This document shows positions 48,422 through 57,928 of a DNA stretch of 64,000 nt, piece after piece (within the stretch, counting starts at the first letter, position 1; every line of letters starts with the position of its first letter). Below the pieces are notes generated by a model. That model was given only the letters and a program-made list of their open reading frames with translations, searched no databases and was not told the DNA's origin. A program made the translations under genes and the position numbers. Origin of the DNA: Alphaproteobacteria bacterium (GTDB taxonomy: Bacteria > Pseudomonadota > Alphaproteobacteria > Caulobacterales > Caulobacteraceae); assembly GCA_018826515.1 (NCBI GenBank), contig JAHKAM010000057.1, positions 30,379-94,378 on the forward strand, read 5' to 3'.

Positions 48422-49117
48422 TCAGAGGCTGTCCACCATCACCAGCTCGGCGTCGGCCGTCGCCGTGATCGTGATCCCGGCCTCGTCCTTGATCGCCGCC
48501 CCGTCGCGGGCGTTCAGCGGCACGCCGTTGACCTCGACCGCGCCCACGGCCGGCACCAGATAGGCGCGTCGGCCCTCGGCGAGGCTGTAGGTCAGGCTCT
48601 CGCCCGCCTTGAGGGTCGCGCCCAGCACCCGGGCGTCGGCATTGATGGTCAGGGCCTCGTCGGCCGGATCGCCCGAGGCCAGCACCGAGAATCTGCCGGT
48701 CCGGTCGCTCTTCGGAAATTCCTTCGCGCCCCAGCTGGGCGTCGCGCCGCGCTTGTCGGCCTCGATCCAGATCTGGAACAGGGTGGTCATCTCGTCCTCG
48801 AGATTGAACTCGGAATGGCGCACGCCCGTGCCCGCGCTCATGACCTGAACGTCGCCCGCGCCGGTCCGGCCCTTGTTGCCCATGGAATCCTCATGGGTGA
48901 TGGCCCCGGTGCGAACATAGGTGATGATCTCCATGTCGGCGTGGGGGTGGGGGGGAAAGCCCGACTTCGCCACGATCTCATCGTCGTTCCAGACGCGCAG
49001 CCGGCCCCAGCTCATCCGGTCGGGATCGTAGTAGCTGGCGAAGGAGAAATGGTGTCTGGCGTTCAGCCAGCCGTGGTTGGCGCCGCCGAGGGTGTTGAAG
49101 GGTCGAACGTCGATCAT
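48422..49117 (-). CDS. Pirin family protein
   Basis: A 231-residue bicupin of the pirin/YhhW type. The metal-binding cupin signature FPPHPHADMEIITYVRTGAITHEDSMGN (about 54-81) carries His, His, His and Glu ligands, then GDVQVMSAGTGVRHSEFN. The C-terminal cupin is degenerate. Bacterial YhhW-type pirins show quercetinase activity in vitro, but the physiological role is unclear. GGGAGC precedes the start. Confidence 0.9.
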   Translation of the reverse strand: MIDVRPFNTLGGANHGWLNARHHFSFASYYDPDRMSWGRLRVWNDDEIVAKSGFPPHPHADMEIITYVRTGAITHEDSMGNKGRTGAGDVQVMSAGTGVRHSEFNLEDEMTTLFQIWIEADKRGATPSWGAKEFPKSDRTGRFSVLASGDPADEALTINADARVLGATLKAGESLTYSLAEGRRAYLVPAVGAVEVNGVPLNARDGAAIKDEAGITITATADAELVMVDSL

Positions 49118-49195
49118 GGGGATGCTCCCGGGACTCCGAGGGTTATGAACCTCGCTGGCCGCTATATAGGTAACAGTGTCGGTGCCTGAAAGGGG

Positions 49196-50281
49196 TCACC
49201 CCACCTGGGCCCGGTGTCTCAACATCGCATCCGCCAGCACGCAGGCGGCCATGGCCTCGACCACCGGCACGCCGCGCAGGGCCACGCAGGGGTCGTGGCG
49301 GCCCTTGGTCAGCACTTCGGTCTCCGTCCTGTCGCGGGTGATCGTCTGCCCGGGTGTCAGGATCGAGGAGGTCGGCTTGAACGCCACCCGCGCCGTCAGC
49401 GGCTGGCCCGTCGATATGCCGCCCAGCACCCCGCCCGCGTGGTTGGACAGGAACACCGGCCGCCCATCCTCGCCCAGTCGCATGGCGTCGGCGTTCTCCT
49501 CGCCGGTCAGCTCGGCCGAACCGAAGCCCGCGCCGATCTCGACGCCCTTGACCGCATTGATCGACATCATCGCCGCCGCCAGTTCGGCGTCCAGCTTGCC
49601 ATAGACCGGCGCGCCCCAGCCGGCAGGCAGGCCAGTGACTTCAAGCGCCACGACCGCGCCGATCGACGACCCCGCCTTGCGCACGCCGTCGAGGTAGGCC
49701 TCCCACGCGGGTACGACCGCCGCCGAGGCCGCGAACAGGGCGTTGTCGTACACCGCGTCGAAATCCACCGCCTCGGGCGCGATCCGGTGCGGTCCGAGCT
49801 GGACCACCCCCGCACGGATGCTCACGGCCTCGCCCAGAATCTTGCGCGCCACGGCCCCCGCCGCCACCCGCATCGCCGTCTCGCGGGCCGAGGACCGGCC
49901 GCCCCCGCGATGGTCGCGCACGCCGTATTTGGCCTGGTAGGTGAAGTCGGCATGGCCGGGCCGGAAGGCGCGGGCGATCTCGCCATAGTCCTTGGAGCGC
50001 GCGTCCTCGTTCTCGATCTGGAGGGCGATGGGCGCGCCGGTGGTGACCGGGCCGTCGCCGTCGTCGAACACGCCGGACAGGATGCGGGCCGCATCGCTCT
50101 CCCGCCGCTGGGTGACGAAGCGGCTGCCGCCCGGCTTGCGCCGGTCCAGCCACGGCTGCAGGTCGGCCTCGGTCAGAGGGATCAGTGGCGGGCAGCCGTC
50201 GATGACGCAGCCGATGGCCGGCCCGTGGCTCTCGCCCCAGGTGGTCACGCGGAACAGATGGCCGAAGCTGTTGTGGGACAT
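49196..50281 (-). CDS. aroC: Chorismate synthase
   Basis: A 361-residue FMN-dependent chorismate synthase, last step of the shikimate pathway (EPSP to chorismate). Family signatures are [20 protein letters not shown] (10-29), [30 protein letters not shown] (about 108-137) and [21 protein letters not shown] near the C-terminus. Length is normal. It lies nine bases after the J-like gene on the same strand, so the two may be co-transcribed. Confidence 0.97.
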   Translation of the reverse strand: MSHNSFGHLFRVTTWGESHGPAIGCVIDGCPPLIPLTEADLQPWLDRRKPGGSRFVTQRRESDAARILSGVFDDGDGPVTTGAPIALQIENEDARSKDYGEIARAFRPGHADFTYQAKYGVRDHRGGGRSSARETAMRVAAGAVARKILGEAVSIRAGVVQLGPHRIAPEAVDFDAVYDNALFAASAAVVPAWEAYLDGVRKAGSSIGAVVALEVTGLPAGWGAPVYGKLDAELAAAMMSINAVKGVEIGAGFGSAELTGEENADAMRLGEDGRPVFLSNHAGGVLGGISTGQPLTARVAFKPTSSILTPGQTITRDRTETEVLTKGRHDPCVALRGVPVVEAMAACVLADAMLRHRAQVG

Positions 50282-50289
50282 GGGACGAC

Positions 50290-51015
50290 CTAAGCCGCCA
50301 TGCGGTCCGGCGTCCAGACGCGGGTGAAACGGACCAGCAGGTCCTCGGCCGCCGAGGGGGCGTCCTGCGACAGCTCCAGGGTCACGAACAGATGGCCCTG
50401 CGGCCGCGTGCCGCGAGCGGGAAGCCCCAGTCCCTTGAGCCTCAGCCGCATCGGCTGCCGCCCCGTGACCAGCCAGGCCGAACGCACGCCCGCGTGGGTC
50501 TCGACCTCCAGCCGTCCGCCGTCCTCGAGCAGGCGAGGGGAGACCGGACAGGTCATGTACAGATCATCGCCGACCGCGCTCAGCCCGTCGGCGCCGCGCA
50601 CCAGCACCGGCAGATAGAGATCGGCCCCGCCGTCTCCCGCCGCCTTGAGCCGCACATGTTCGCCGGTTCGCAGCCCCGCCGGGACCCGGACGCGCAAGGT
50701 GCGCGGACCGATCCGCGCCTCGGCCGTCCCGCCCTGGAGCGCGTCAAGCGGGCTGATCGCCAGAACCGGCGGCGTGGCGGATCGGGTCGCCGGCGCCGCC
50801 AGGGCCAGCGGCGCGGTCTCGCGCTGCAACAGCCGCCAGGCCGCGATCGTCTTGCGGAACCGGGCGTCGCTCCCGCCCGGGGCGTCCGGTCGCGCCGCCT
50901 TGATGGCGATGCGGAAGGCGGCGGTCAGCGCCTCGCCCTCCACCGGGCCGGTCAGGCCGAGCAGGGCGGAGGCCTCGCGGATGGAAGCGACTTCAGGGTG
51001 CGATCGGGCGCGCAT
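50290..51015 (-). CDS. DnaJ C-terminal-domain protein with degenerate J domain
   Basis: A 241-residue protein. The N-terminal about 65 residues align in layout with a J domain ([51 protein letters not shown]), but the HPD motif reads RPD, so the essential histidine is missing. Residues 85-235 form a DnaJ substrate-binding (CTDI/II) unit: [35 protein letters not shown] and [47 protein letters not shown]. No zinc-finger or Gly/Phe region is present. It may be an Hsp70-independent chaperone or regulator. aroC follows; pdxH is divergent. Confidence 0.85.
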   Translation of the reverse strand: MRARSHPEVASIREASALLGLTGPVEGEALTAAFRIAIKAARPDAPGGSDARFRKTIAAWRLLQRETAPLALAAPATRSATPPVLAISPLDALQGGTAEARIGPRTLRVRVPAGLRTGEHVRLKAAGDGGADLYLPVLVRGADGLSAVGDDLYMTCPVSPRLLEDGGRLEVETHAGVRSAWLVTGRQPMRLRLKGLGLPARGTRPQGHLFVTLELSQDAPSAAEDLLVRFTRVWTPDRMAA

Positions 51016-51102
51016 CCGCGCACTAAGGCCCTCGACATGGTCAAGGCCGGGTTAACCGTGAAGCCTCTCCACAGCGGGGCCTTGAGGGTCTATCTGCAAT
51101 CC

Positions 51103-51777
51103 ATGACCGCACCCGTGATCCCGCCCAGCCCCACCCGCGAACAATATGCGGAAGAGTACGCCGCCGCCCTGGCCGCCAACGGCGATGAAACCATCTTCGG
51201 CCGGCCCGAGCCGATCGGTCTGTTCGTCGACTGGCTGGGCGATGCGAAAGCGACCGAGCCGAACGACGCCAACGCCATGGCCCTGTCGACCGTGGACGCC
51301 GCCGGCGCGCCCGACAGCCGGATGGTGCTGCTGAAGGACGTCGATGCGCGCGGCTTCACCTTCTATTCCAACCGCGAAAGCGCCAAGGGGCTCGACCTGG
51401 ACGTCCGGCCCCGCGCGGCCCTCCTGTTCCACTGGAAGTCGCTGCGGCGTCAGGTTCGGGTGCGCGGCGCCGTCGAGCCGGTCACGGCGGCGGAGGCCGA
51501 CGCCTATTTCGCCAGCCGGGCGCGCGAAAGCCGCATCGGGGCCTGGGCCTCGGACCAGTCACGTCCGCTGGACAGCCGTGCCGAGCTTGAAGCGGCCGTC
51601 GCGCGTGAGAGCGCCCGGTTCGAAGGCGTGGATGTCCCCCGACCCGACCGCTGGACCGGCTGGCGTCTGGTCCCTGACAGTGTGGAGTTCTGGCGGGACC
51701 GGCCGTTCCGCCTGCATGACCGGCTGCGGTTCGACCGGGACGGCGACGCCTGGACCCGAACCCGCCTCTGGCCCTGA
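51103..51777 (+). CDS. pdxH: Pyridoxamine 5'-phosphate oxidase
   Basis: A 224-residue FMN enzyme that oxidises PNP/PMP to pyridoxal 5'-phosphate. Family features are [40 protein letters not shown] (FMN-binding), [16 protein letters not shown] and the C-terminal [24 protein letters not shown]. The ATG at 51103 starts the family-typical [17 protein letters not shown]. Longer frames upstream would read through the divergent neighbour and are rejected. It converges with the TetR-family gene with no spacer. Confidence 0.95.
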   Translation: MTAPVIPPSPTREQYAEEYAAALAANGDETIFGRPEPIGLFVDWLGDAKATEPNDANAMALSTVDAAGAPDSRMVLLKDVDARGFTFYSNRESAKGLDLDVRPRAALLFHWKSLRRQVRVRGAVEPVTAAEADAYFASRARESRIGAWASDQSRPLDSRAELEAAVARESARFEGVDVPRPDRWTGWRLVPDSVEFWRDRPFRLHDRLRFDRDGDAWTRTRLWP

Positions 51778-52413
51778 TCAGGCGCCGTAACGGGCCAGGA
51801 AGGTCTCAACGGCGTCCTCGACCACCTCGGCGTTGGTTCGCCGGACCCGGATCTCATCGCCCGTGACCAGCGGGACGAAGAACACAGGATGTTCGACCAT
51901 CCCCATCAGAGTCCCCGCCGCCCAGGACGGACGCTCGATCGGTGCGAGGGCCCCCGCTTTCGACAGCGCGATCAGGATGCCGATCAGGGTCGCGCCGAAC
52001 TCGGCCCGGCCCTTTTCGAAGAAGCGCAGGGCCACGGCCTGAAAGCGCGGTCGTTCCGCCATCACCAGGCGGAAGACCGCCCGAACGAAGGGATCGCCCA
52101 TGAAGTCGGCATAGGCCAGGGCGAAGCTGGTCAGTTGCCGGCGGGCATCGCCGTCGACGGCCCGGACGAGGGCCATCTGCCGCCCGAAATCCTCGGCGGC
52201 GTCATCGATGACGGCCGAGAACAGCTCGGCCTTGCCGTCGAACAGGGCATAGAGGGTCGCGGTGGAAACCCCCGCCTCGCGTGCGATCGGCTCGATCTTG
52301 GTCGCCGCGTATCCTTCGCTGACAAAGGCTTTCCGGGCGTATCGCAGGATGGCCTGACGTTTGGGATCGAGGGGAATGGAAGAACCGACGCCGGGGCCGT
52401 GCATGGAATTCAT
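51778..52413 (-). CDS. TetR-family transcriptional regulator
   Basis: A 211-residue repressor. The N-terminal helix-turn-helix is RQAILRYARKAFVSEGYAATKIEPIAREAGVSTATLYALFDGKAELFSAVI (about 19-69), clearly TetR/AcrR. The C-terminal ligand-binding part is helical, with VEHPVFFVPLVTGDEIRVRR near the end. ATG 52413 and ATG 52404 are both possible. Its target could be the divergently placed or nearby lipid genes, but nothing in the sequence shows this. No clear operator was seen. Confidence 0.88.
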   Translation of the reverse strand: MNSMHGPGVGSSIPLDPKRQAILRYARKAFVSEGYAATKIEPIAREAGVSTATLYALFDGKAELFSAVIDDAAEDFGRQMALVRAVDGDARRQLTSFALAYADFMGDPFVRAVFRLVMAERPRFQAVALRFFEKGRAEFGATLIGILIALSKAGALAPIERPSWAAGTLMGMVEHPVFFVPLVTGDEIRVRRTNAEVVEDAVETFLARYGA

Positions 52414-52455
52414 CGCTCGCTGAAGCCACAGGGTGGCGCTTGCGCCCCTGTGCGG

Positions 52456-53133
52456 TCAAGGGGTGGCAGAACAATGTTCGCGCGACGGGTCGCCGGTCAG
52501 GGGCGACAGCAGCGGATGGGCCAGCACCGGGGCGGCCAGCCTGACCACGGCCAGCGGATCTTCCAGCCGCACGGCGGCGGTGGCGTCCGCGACGATGAAG
52601 TCCGCATTCAGCCGCGAGGGCTCGGTCAGTCGTTCGTGGCCCGGCCGCACGGTCGCCAGATACTGGGCGATCACCGAGTCCGGCGTCCGACCCCGCTCGC
52701 TCTGGTCGCGCAGCAGCCGGCGGATGAAGCGAATGTCGGCCGGGGTGTCCACGAACACCCGGATGTCGAACAGGGCGACCAGGGCCGGCGTGCACAGCAC
52801 ATGGGTCCCCTCGACAATGATGACCTCCGCGGCCCGCACCGGCTCGCCACCCGGCTCCCGCCCGTGGTGGATGAAGGAATAGAGCGGCGCGACGACATCC
52901 CGGCCGGCCTTCAACGCGGACAGGTCGCGGATCATCAGGTCATGGTCGCGCGCCGCCACATCGTCGAAGTCGAACGTCGCGGCATCGAAATCGGGCAGGC
53001 TGGCCGCGTCGCGATAGTAGGAATCCTCGCGCATCAGCACGGCGACCCCGTCAGGCAGGGCGGAGACCAGGGCCTCGGCGAGGGTGCTCTTGCCGGAACC
53101 GGAGCCGCCCGTGATGGCGATGAGAATGGGCAT
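52456..53133 (-). CDS. Uridine kinase family protein
   Basis: A 225-residue P-loop kinase. Walker A GGSGSGKS is at residues 9-16. DSYYRDAASLPDFDAATFDFDD corresponds to the uridine-binding segment of Udk, and VIIVEGTHVLCTPALVALFDIRVFVDTPADIRFIRRLLRD gives the Walker B and lid regions. It should phosphorylate uridine/cytidine, although related phosphoribulokinase-fold enzymes cannot be excluded. The ATG at 53133 is family-typical. The frame stays open upstream but overlaps the opposite acyl-CoA ligase gene and is not used. Confidence 0.85.
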   Translation of the reverse strand: MPILIAITGGSGSGKSTLAEALVSALPDGVAVLMREDSYYRDAASLPDFDAATFDFDDVAARDHDLMIRDLSALKAGRDVVAPLYSFIHHGREPGGEPVRAAEVIIVEGTHVLCTPALVALFDIRVFVDTPADIRFIRRLLRDQSERGRTPDSVIAQYLATVRPGHERLTEPSRLNADFIVADATAAVRLEDPLAVVRLAAPVLAHPLLSPLTGDPSREHCSATP

Positions 53134-53277
53134 CGGCCGCTTCTTGGGCCGGAAAGCAGGTTTCGCCAAGCCTGCCGGGTCAAAGGGTGACCCCACGTCA
53201 CGTTGCTTATCGCCGATCACGCCGATAGCGTGGTTTTCAAGCGCCTCGAAAAGCAGGTGCAGCCTTGAGGGATAGTA

Positions 53278-54912
<1,635 letters not shown>

Positions 54913-54916
54913 GGTC

Positions 54917-55606
54917 GTGGCCCGCCGCACGCCGGGCGCCGGCCGGGTCCAGGGTCTCGCGTTGCTGTCCGTCGCCGCGCCGATCCTCGTGCTGGTCGCG
55001 GCGCTCGGCACGCGCGTCGGCGTCTGGCCGGTCGAGGTCGGCTACGACCTGCTGACGATGCGGGCAGCCTGGTTCCTGGCGTTTTTCGGCGCCGCGGCGG
55101 CCCTGGGCGCCCTGCTCCTGTCGTTCGGCCAGTTCCGCAGGCTTGGCCCGCTGGCCCTTGTCGCCGTGCTCATCGCCGGCGCCACGCTCGGCGGCTTCAT
55201 CTGGCAGAAGGCGCGCTTCTCGGCCGGTCCGGTCGAGAACGTCAGCACCGATCTGGCGGAGGTTCCGGGCTTCGGCGACCTCGGCGACCAGCGGGGCGGG
55301 CAGGGGCCCGGTCCCGCCGTGGGGGTCGAGGCCTGTCCCGGCGCCCTGCCGGTCATGCGCCAGATCGCGCCGACCGCGGCCATCTATGCGCTGGAACAGG
55401 CCGGCTTCACCCTGCGCGGCGCGGGCGTGGGGCGGGCGGACGGCAGCCGGGAGGGCTTCTGGTTCGGCGTCGACCATGACGCCGTCATCCGCATTCGGCC
55501 GGGCCGCACCGACATCCGCGTCGCCGCCCGCGACCACCGCCCCCATGGCGGAGAGGCCTGCCGGATGGCCACCGCCATCAGCGAGACCCTGCGCGCCGCG
55601 GGCTGA
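54917..55606 (+). CDS. DUF1499 membrane protein
   Basis: A 229-residue protein with three transmembrane helices (about 12-32, 50-70, 76-96) followed by a soluble DUF1499 domain. That domain normally carries a CP..PNCVST-like start; here the region is diverged (GVEACPGALPVMRQIAP) but retains EGFWFGVDHDAVIRIRPGRTDIRVAARDH. It starts with GTG at 54917, four bases after the acyl-CoA ligase stop, so it is likely co-transcribed. Function unknown. Confidence 0.8.
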   Translation: MARRTPGAGRVQGLALLSVAAPILVLVAALGTRVGVWPVEVGYDLLTMRAAWFLAFFGAAAALGALLLSFGQFRRLGPLALVAVLIAGATLGGFIWQKARFSAGPVENVSTDLAEVPGFGDLGDQRGGQGPGPAVGVEACPGALPVMRQIAPTAAIYALEQAGFTLRGAGVGRADGSREGFWFGVDHDAVIRIRPGRTDIRVAARDHRPHGGEACRMATAISETLRAAG

Positions 55607-55609
55607 GGC

Positions 55610-56512
55610 TCAGGCCAGGGTCCAGTCGGCGTCGATCACAGGTGCAGGCGAGGCCCTGACCCGTCCCGCCTGTTCAAGCGCGATCAGATGGGCCCAGACT
55701 GAGAGACTGGCCGCCGGCCACAGCCGCGAATCGACGGCGGCATAGAGCGCGGGGATCATCTCGGCGATCCTGCGCTCTCCGGCCGCAAGACGGGCCAGCA
55801 CCTGGGCCTCGCGCGCCAGCCGGTGCGCCTTGTAGGCGGCGAGAAAAGGCTCCGGCTCGGCGATCGGCGCCCCGTGCGTCGGCCAGATCGTGGTGAAGGT
55901 CCGGGCGATCACCGCGTCCAGACTGGCCATATAGGCCGCCATGTCTCCGTCGGGCGGCGCCACCACGGTGGTGGACCAGCCCATGACATGATCGCCGCTG
56001 AACAGGGCGTTCTCCTCCGCCAGCACAAAGGCCATGTGGTTCGAGGCGTGACCCGGCGTGGCCATGGCCTCGAGGGTCCAGCCGTCGCCCTCCAGCCGTT
56101 CGCCGCCCGCGAGGGCGATGTCGGGCGAAAAGCTCTCGTCCTCCTCCTCATCCAGGGTGGCCGAGGCGTGGATGGTCCGCGTCGGCGGAGCCGCGGCCAG
56201 GATCGGCGCGCCGACAAGGTCCGCGAACGGGCGGGCGAGGGGGGCGTGGTCCCGGTGGGTGTGGGTCACCAGCACATGGCTGACCGTCTGGCCCTCGACC
56301 GCCGCCAGCAGCGCCGTCAGATGGTCCTTGTCGGGCGGTCCGGGGTCGATCACCGCCACGCCCGCGCCGGGCTCGCCGCGGCCGACGATATAGGTCCCCG
56401 TGCCGGTGAAGGTGAACGGCCCCGGGTTGTTCGCGATGACGCGCCGGATCAGGGGCGAGACCGTATCGATCCGTCCGTATTCGAATTCGGGGGGGGCGAC
56501 GAAGGGGATCAT
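55610..56512 (-). CDS. Metallo-beta-lactamase-fold hydrolase, LACTB2-like
   Basis: A 300-residue hydrolase. The metal motif is VTHTHRDHAPL (His-x-His-x-Asp-His), with further ligands in ATPGHASNHMAFVL and PTHGAPIAEPEPFLAAYKAHRLARE; the latter with a C-terminal winged-helix-like part is typical of LACTB2-type proteins, some of which are RNases or thioesterase-like hydrolases. There is no signal peptide. It converges with the DUF1499 gene with three bases between stops. Confidence 0.88.
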   Translation of the reverse strand: MIPFVAPPEFEYGRIDTVSPLIRRVIANNPGPFTFTGTGTYIVGRGEPGAGVAVIDPGPPDKDHLTALLAAVEGQTVSHVLVTHTHRDHAPLARPFADLVGAPILAAAPPTRTIHASATLDEEEDESFSPDIALAGGERLEGDGWTLEAMATPGHASNHMAFVLAEENALFSGDHVMGWSTTVVAPPDGDMAAYMASLDAVIARTFTTIWPTHGAPIAEPEPFLAAYKAHRLAREAQVLARLAAGERRIAEMIPALYAAVDSRLWPAASLSVWAHLIALEQAGRVRASPAPVIDADWTLA

Positions 56513-56569
56513 CCGGCCCGGCCCGACCCTTGCGTTAGGATTCCGGTAACCTTCCGCGGAGTGCCTGAA

Positions 56570-56716
56570 GTGGCCGTTTCCATCGCCCTGGCTGTCTCAA
56601 ATCGGCTCCAGCCCATCGCGGCGGCCTTCCTGTGTCTCATGGCGATGCAACTCGCCGTGGCGTCCTGCACGCCGGAACCGGCGCCCTACGCCACCCGTGT
56701 GGCGATCCTTCGCTGA
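56570..56716 (+). CDS. Possible small membrane or lipoprotein-like peptide
   Basis: A 48-residue frame starting GTG at 56570 with GGAG eight bases upstream. It encodes a hydrophobic segment, LQPIAAAFLCLMAMQLAVASC, followed by TPEPAPYATRVAILR. A Cys after the hydrophobic run looks like a lipobox (AVASC). It fits the gap between two genes on the minus strand. Codon use matches the region, but I have no homolog to support it. Confidence 0.35.
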   Translation: MAVSIALAVSNRLQPIAAAFLCLMAMQLAVASCTPEPAPYATRVAILR

Positions 56717-56720
56717 TCGT

Positions 56721-57119
56721 CTACAGCGGAACCCGGCCTAGATCGTAACCGGCCGCGGCGGCGGCCTCTCGCAGTCCATCGGCGTCAGCGCCCTGCAGAC
56801 GCTTCGCCATCGCCCAGGCCGCGGCCGAGCGCATGCCCGAGCGGCAGAACATCGCCGTCGGCGTGTCGTCCGCCAGCAGGGCCGCCACCGCCGCGACCTG
56901 ATCCGGCCCCGGCAGGCCGGAAACCGGGATCCAGGCGAACGCCAGGCCGACGTCCCGCGCCGCGGACTCCATCACGGCGGCCGGGGGCTGGCCCGGTTCC
57001 TCGCCGTCGGGCCGGTTGCTGACAACCCGTCGAATGCCGGAAGCCGCCAGGGCGGGCATGTCGTCAGGGGACAGCTGGGGCGAGGTCCAGACGGTCGGCG
57101 ACAGCGGGCGCAGGGTCAC
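56721..57119 (-). CDS. DUF442/TIGR01244 family phosphatase-like protein
   Basis: A 132-residue protein of the TIGR01244 family (beta-lactamase-hydrolase-like, a dual-specificity-phosphatase-like fold). It has LSPTVWTSPQLSPDDMPALAASGIRRVVSNRPDGEEPGQP and the loop MFCRSGMRSAAAWAM, with the nucleophile-like Cys and Arg. The start is GTG 57119 with GGAGG eight bases upstream, two bases after the preceding gene's stop, so it is coupled to it. Members are linked to sulfide oxidation or serve as sulfurtransferase-associated proteins; the exact role is unknown. Confidence 0.8.
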   Translation of the reverse strand: MTLRPLSPTVWTSPQLSPDDMPALAASGIRRVVSNRPDGEEPGQPPAAVMESAARDVGLAFAWIPVSGLPGPDQVAAVAALLADDTPTAMFCRSGMRSAAAWAMAKRLQGADADGLREAAAAAGYDLGRVPL

Positions 57120-57121
57120 CT

Positions 57122-57637
57122 CTACTGCCTCCGCACCCGGACCGCCCGACTGCCGCCCACGGTCAGCAGAAAGCTGCCCAGACTGGCCTTGCGAACCTCG
57201 ACGGTCTGGCCGGGGCGGTTCTGGAAGCGGACGCGTTCGGAATCGATCTGGCGCCAGACGCTGCCGTCGGCCAGCCGGAAGACCCACCGGCCTTCACCCA
57301 CGAGCGACGCGCTCTGCAGGGTGGTGTCGATCGAACTGATTTCAGTCGCGCCCTCGGGGCCGAACAGCCGGGGCAGGGACGGCATTTCAAAGCCGAACAG
57401 CTGGCGGCGCGTCTCGGCGACCCCGGCGCGGTCGATGACCACCACATCGCCGGCGCGCTCGGCCGTCTCCAGCGCCCCCGCCGCGGCGTCGAAACAGGCC
57501 AGGCGGGCCGTCGCCTCGGCGACGCCGCGGCAGGCCATCAGCCTCGCCAGGGTCTCTGGCCGTTCCTGCATCGGGACCGCCTGTCCCGTGAGCGTCGAAG
57601 CCGCCGCCAGGGCCGCCAGTCCGGAAATCAATGACAT
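57122..57637 (-). CDS. Exported protein of unknown function
   Basis: A 171-residue protein with a signal peptide (about 1-19, SLISGLAALAAASTLTGQA). It has two early cysteines in LMACRGVAEATARLACFDAAAGAL, a common motif of small alphaproteobacterial periplasmic proteins, and a beta-rich C-terminal half (STIDTT-like, GEGRWVFRLADGSVWRQIDSERVRFQNRPGQTVEV, GSRAVRVRRQ). GAGG precedes the start. It is coupled to the DUF442 gene. Confidence 0.75.
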   Translation of the reverse strand: MSLISGLAALAAASTLTGQAVPMQERPETLARLMACRGVAEATARLACFDAAAGALETAERAGDVVVIDRAGVAETRRQLFGFEMPSLPRLFGPEGATEISSIDTTLQSASLVGEGRWVFRLADGSVWRQIDSERVRFQNRPGQTVEVRKASLGSFLLTVGGSRAVRVRRQ

Positions 57638-57772
57638 CGGATCAACCTCGATAGGCCCCTCGTCGGGCGCCCGACTTCATGCGGACAAGACGCCCGTACG
57701 GTCAACTCCCGCACCGCAACAGCGGCTGTGTCCGTATCGTGGCTGAAATACGACAGTCTCGCTTCATCAGGG

Positions 57773-57786
57773 TTACAGATGTGTAA
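57773..57786. promoter_or_regulatory. Palindrome upstream of the second TonB receptor
   Basis: TTACA-GATG-TGTAA has perfect 5-base arms about 140 bases before the receptor start. It is a plausible regulator-binding site. It uses the same pentamers as the LacI-family operator at 2113-2126 but in inverted order. Confidence 0.35.
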
Positions 57787-57928
57787 TTTGGCTGGCGAAA
57801 GCGGTCGGGCGGGGCATAACCTTGTGCAACTGCGGTCGGGGAATCTGTCCGCGGGGGAAGGGAATATTCCATTCTAAGGCTGCGGGGGCGCCGGATTCCG
57901 GAAGCTGCCAAAAATCAGGAGACGACCT

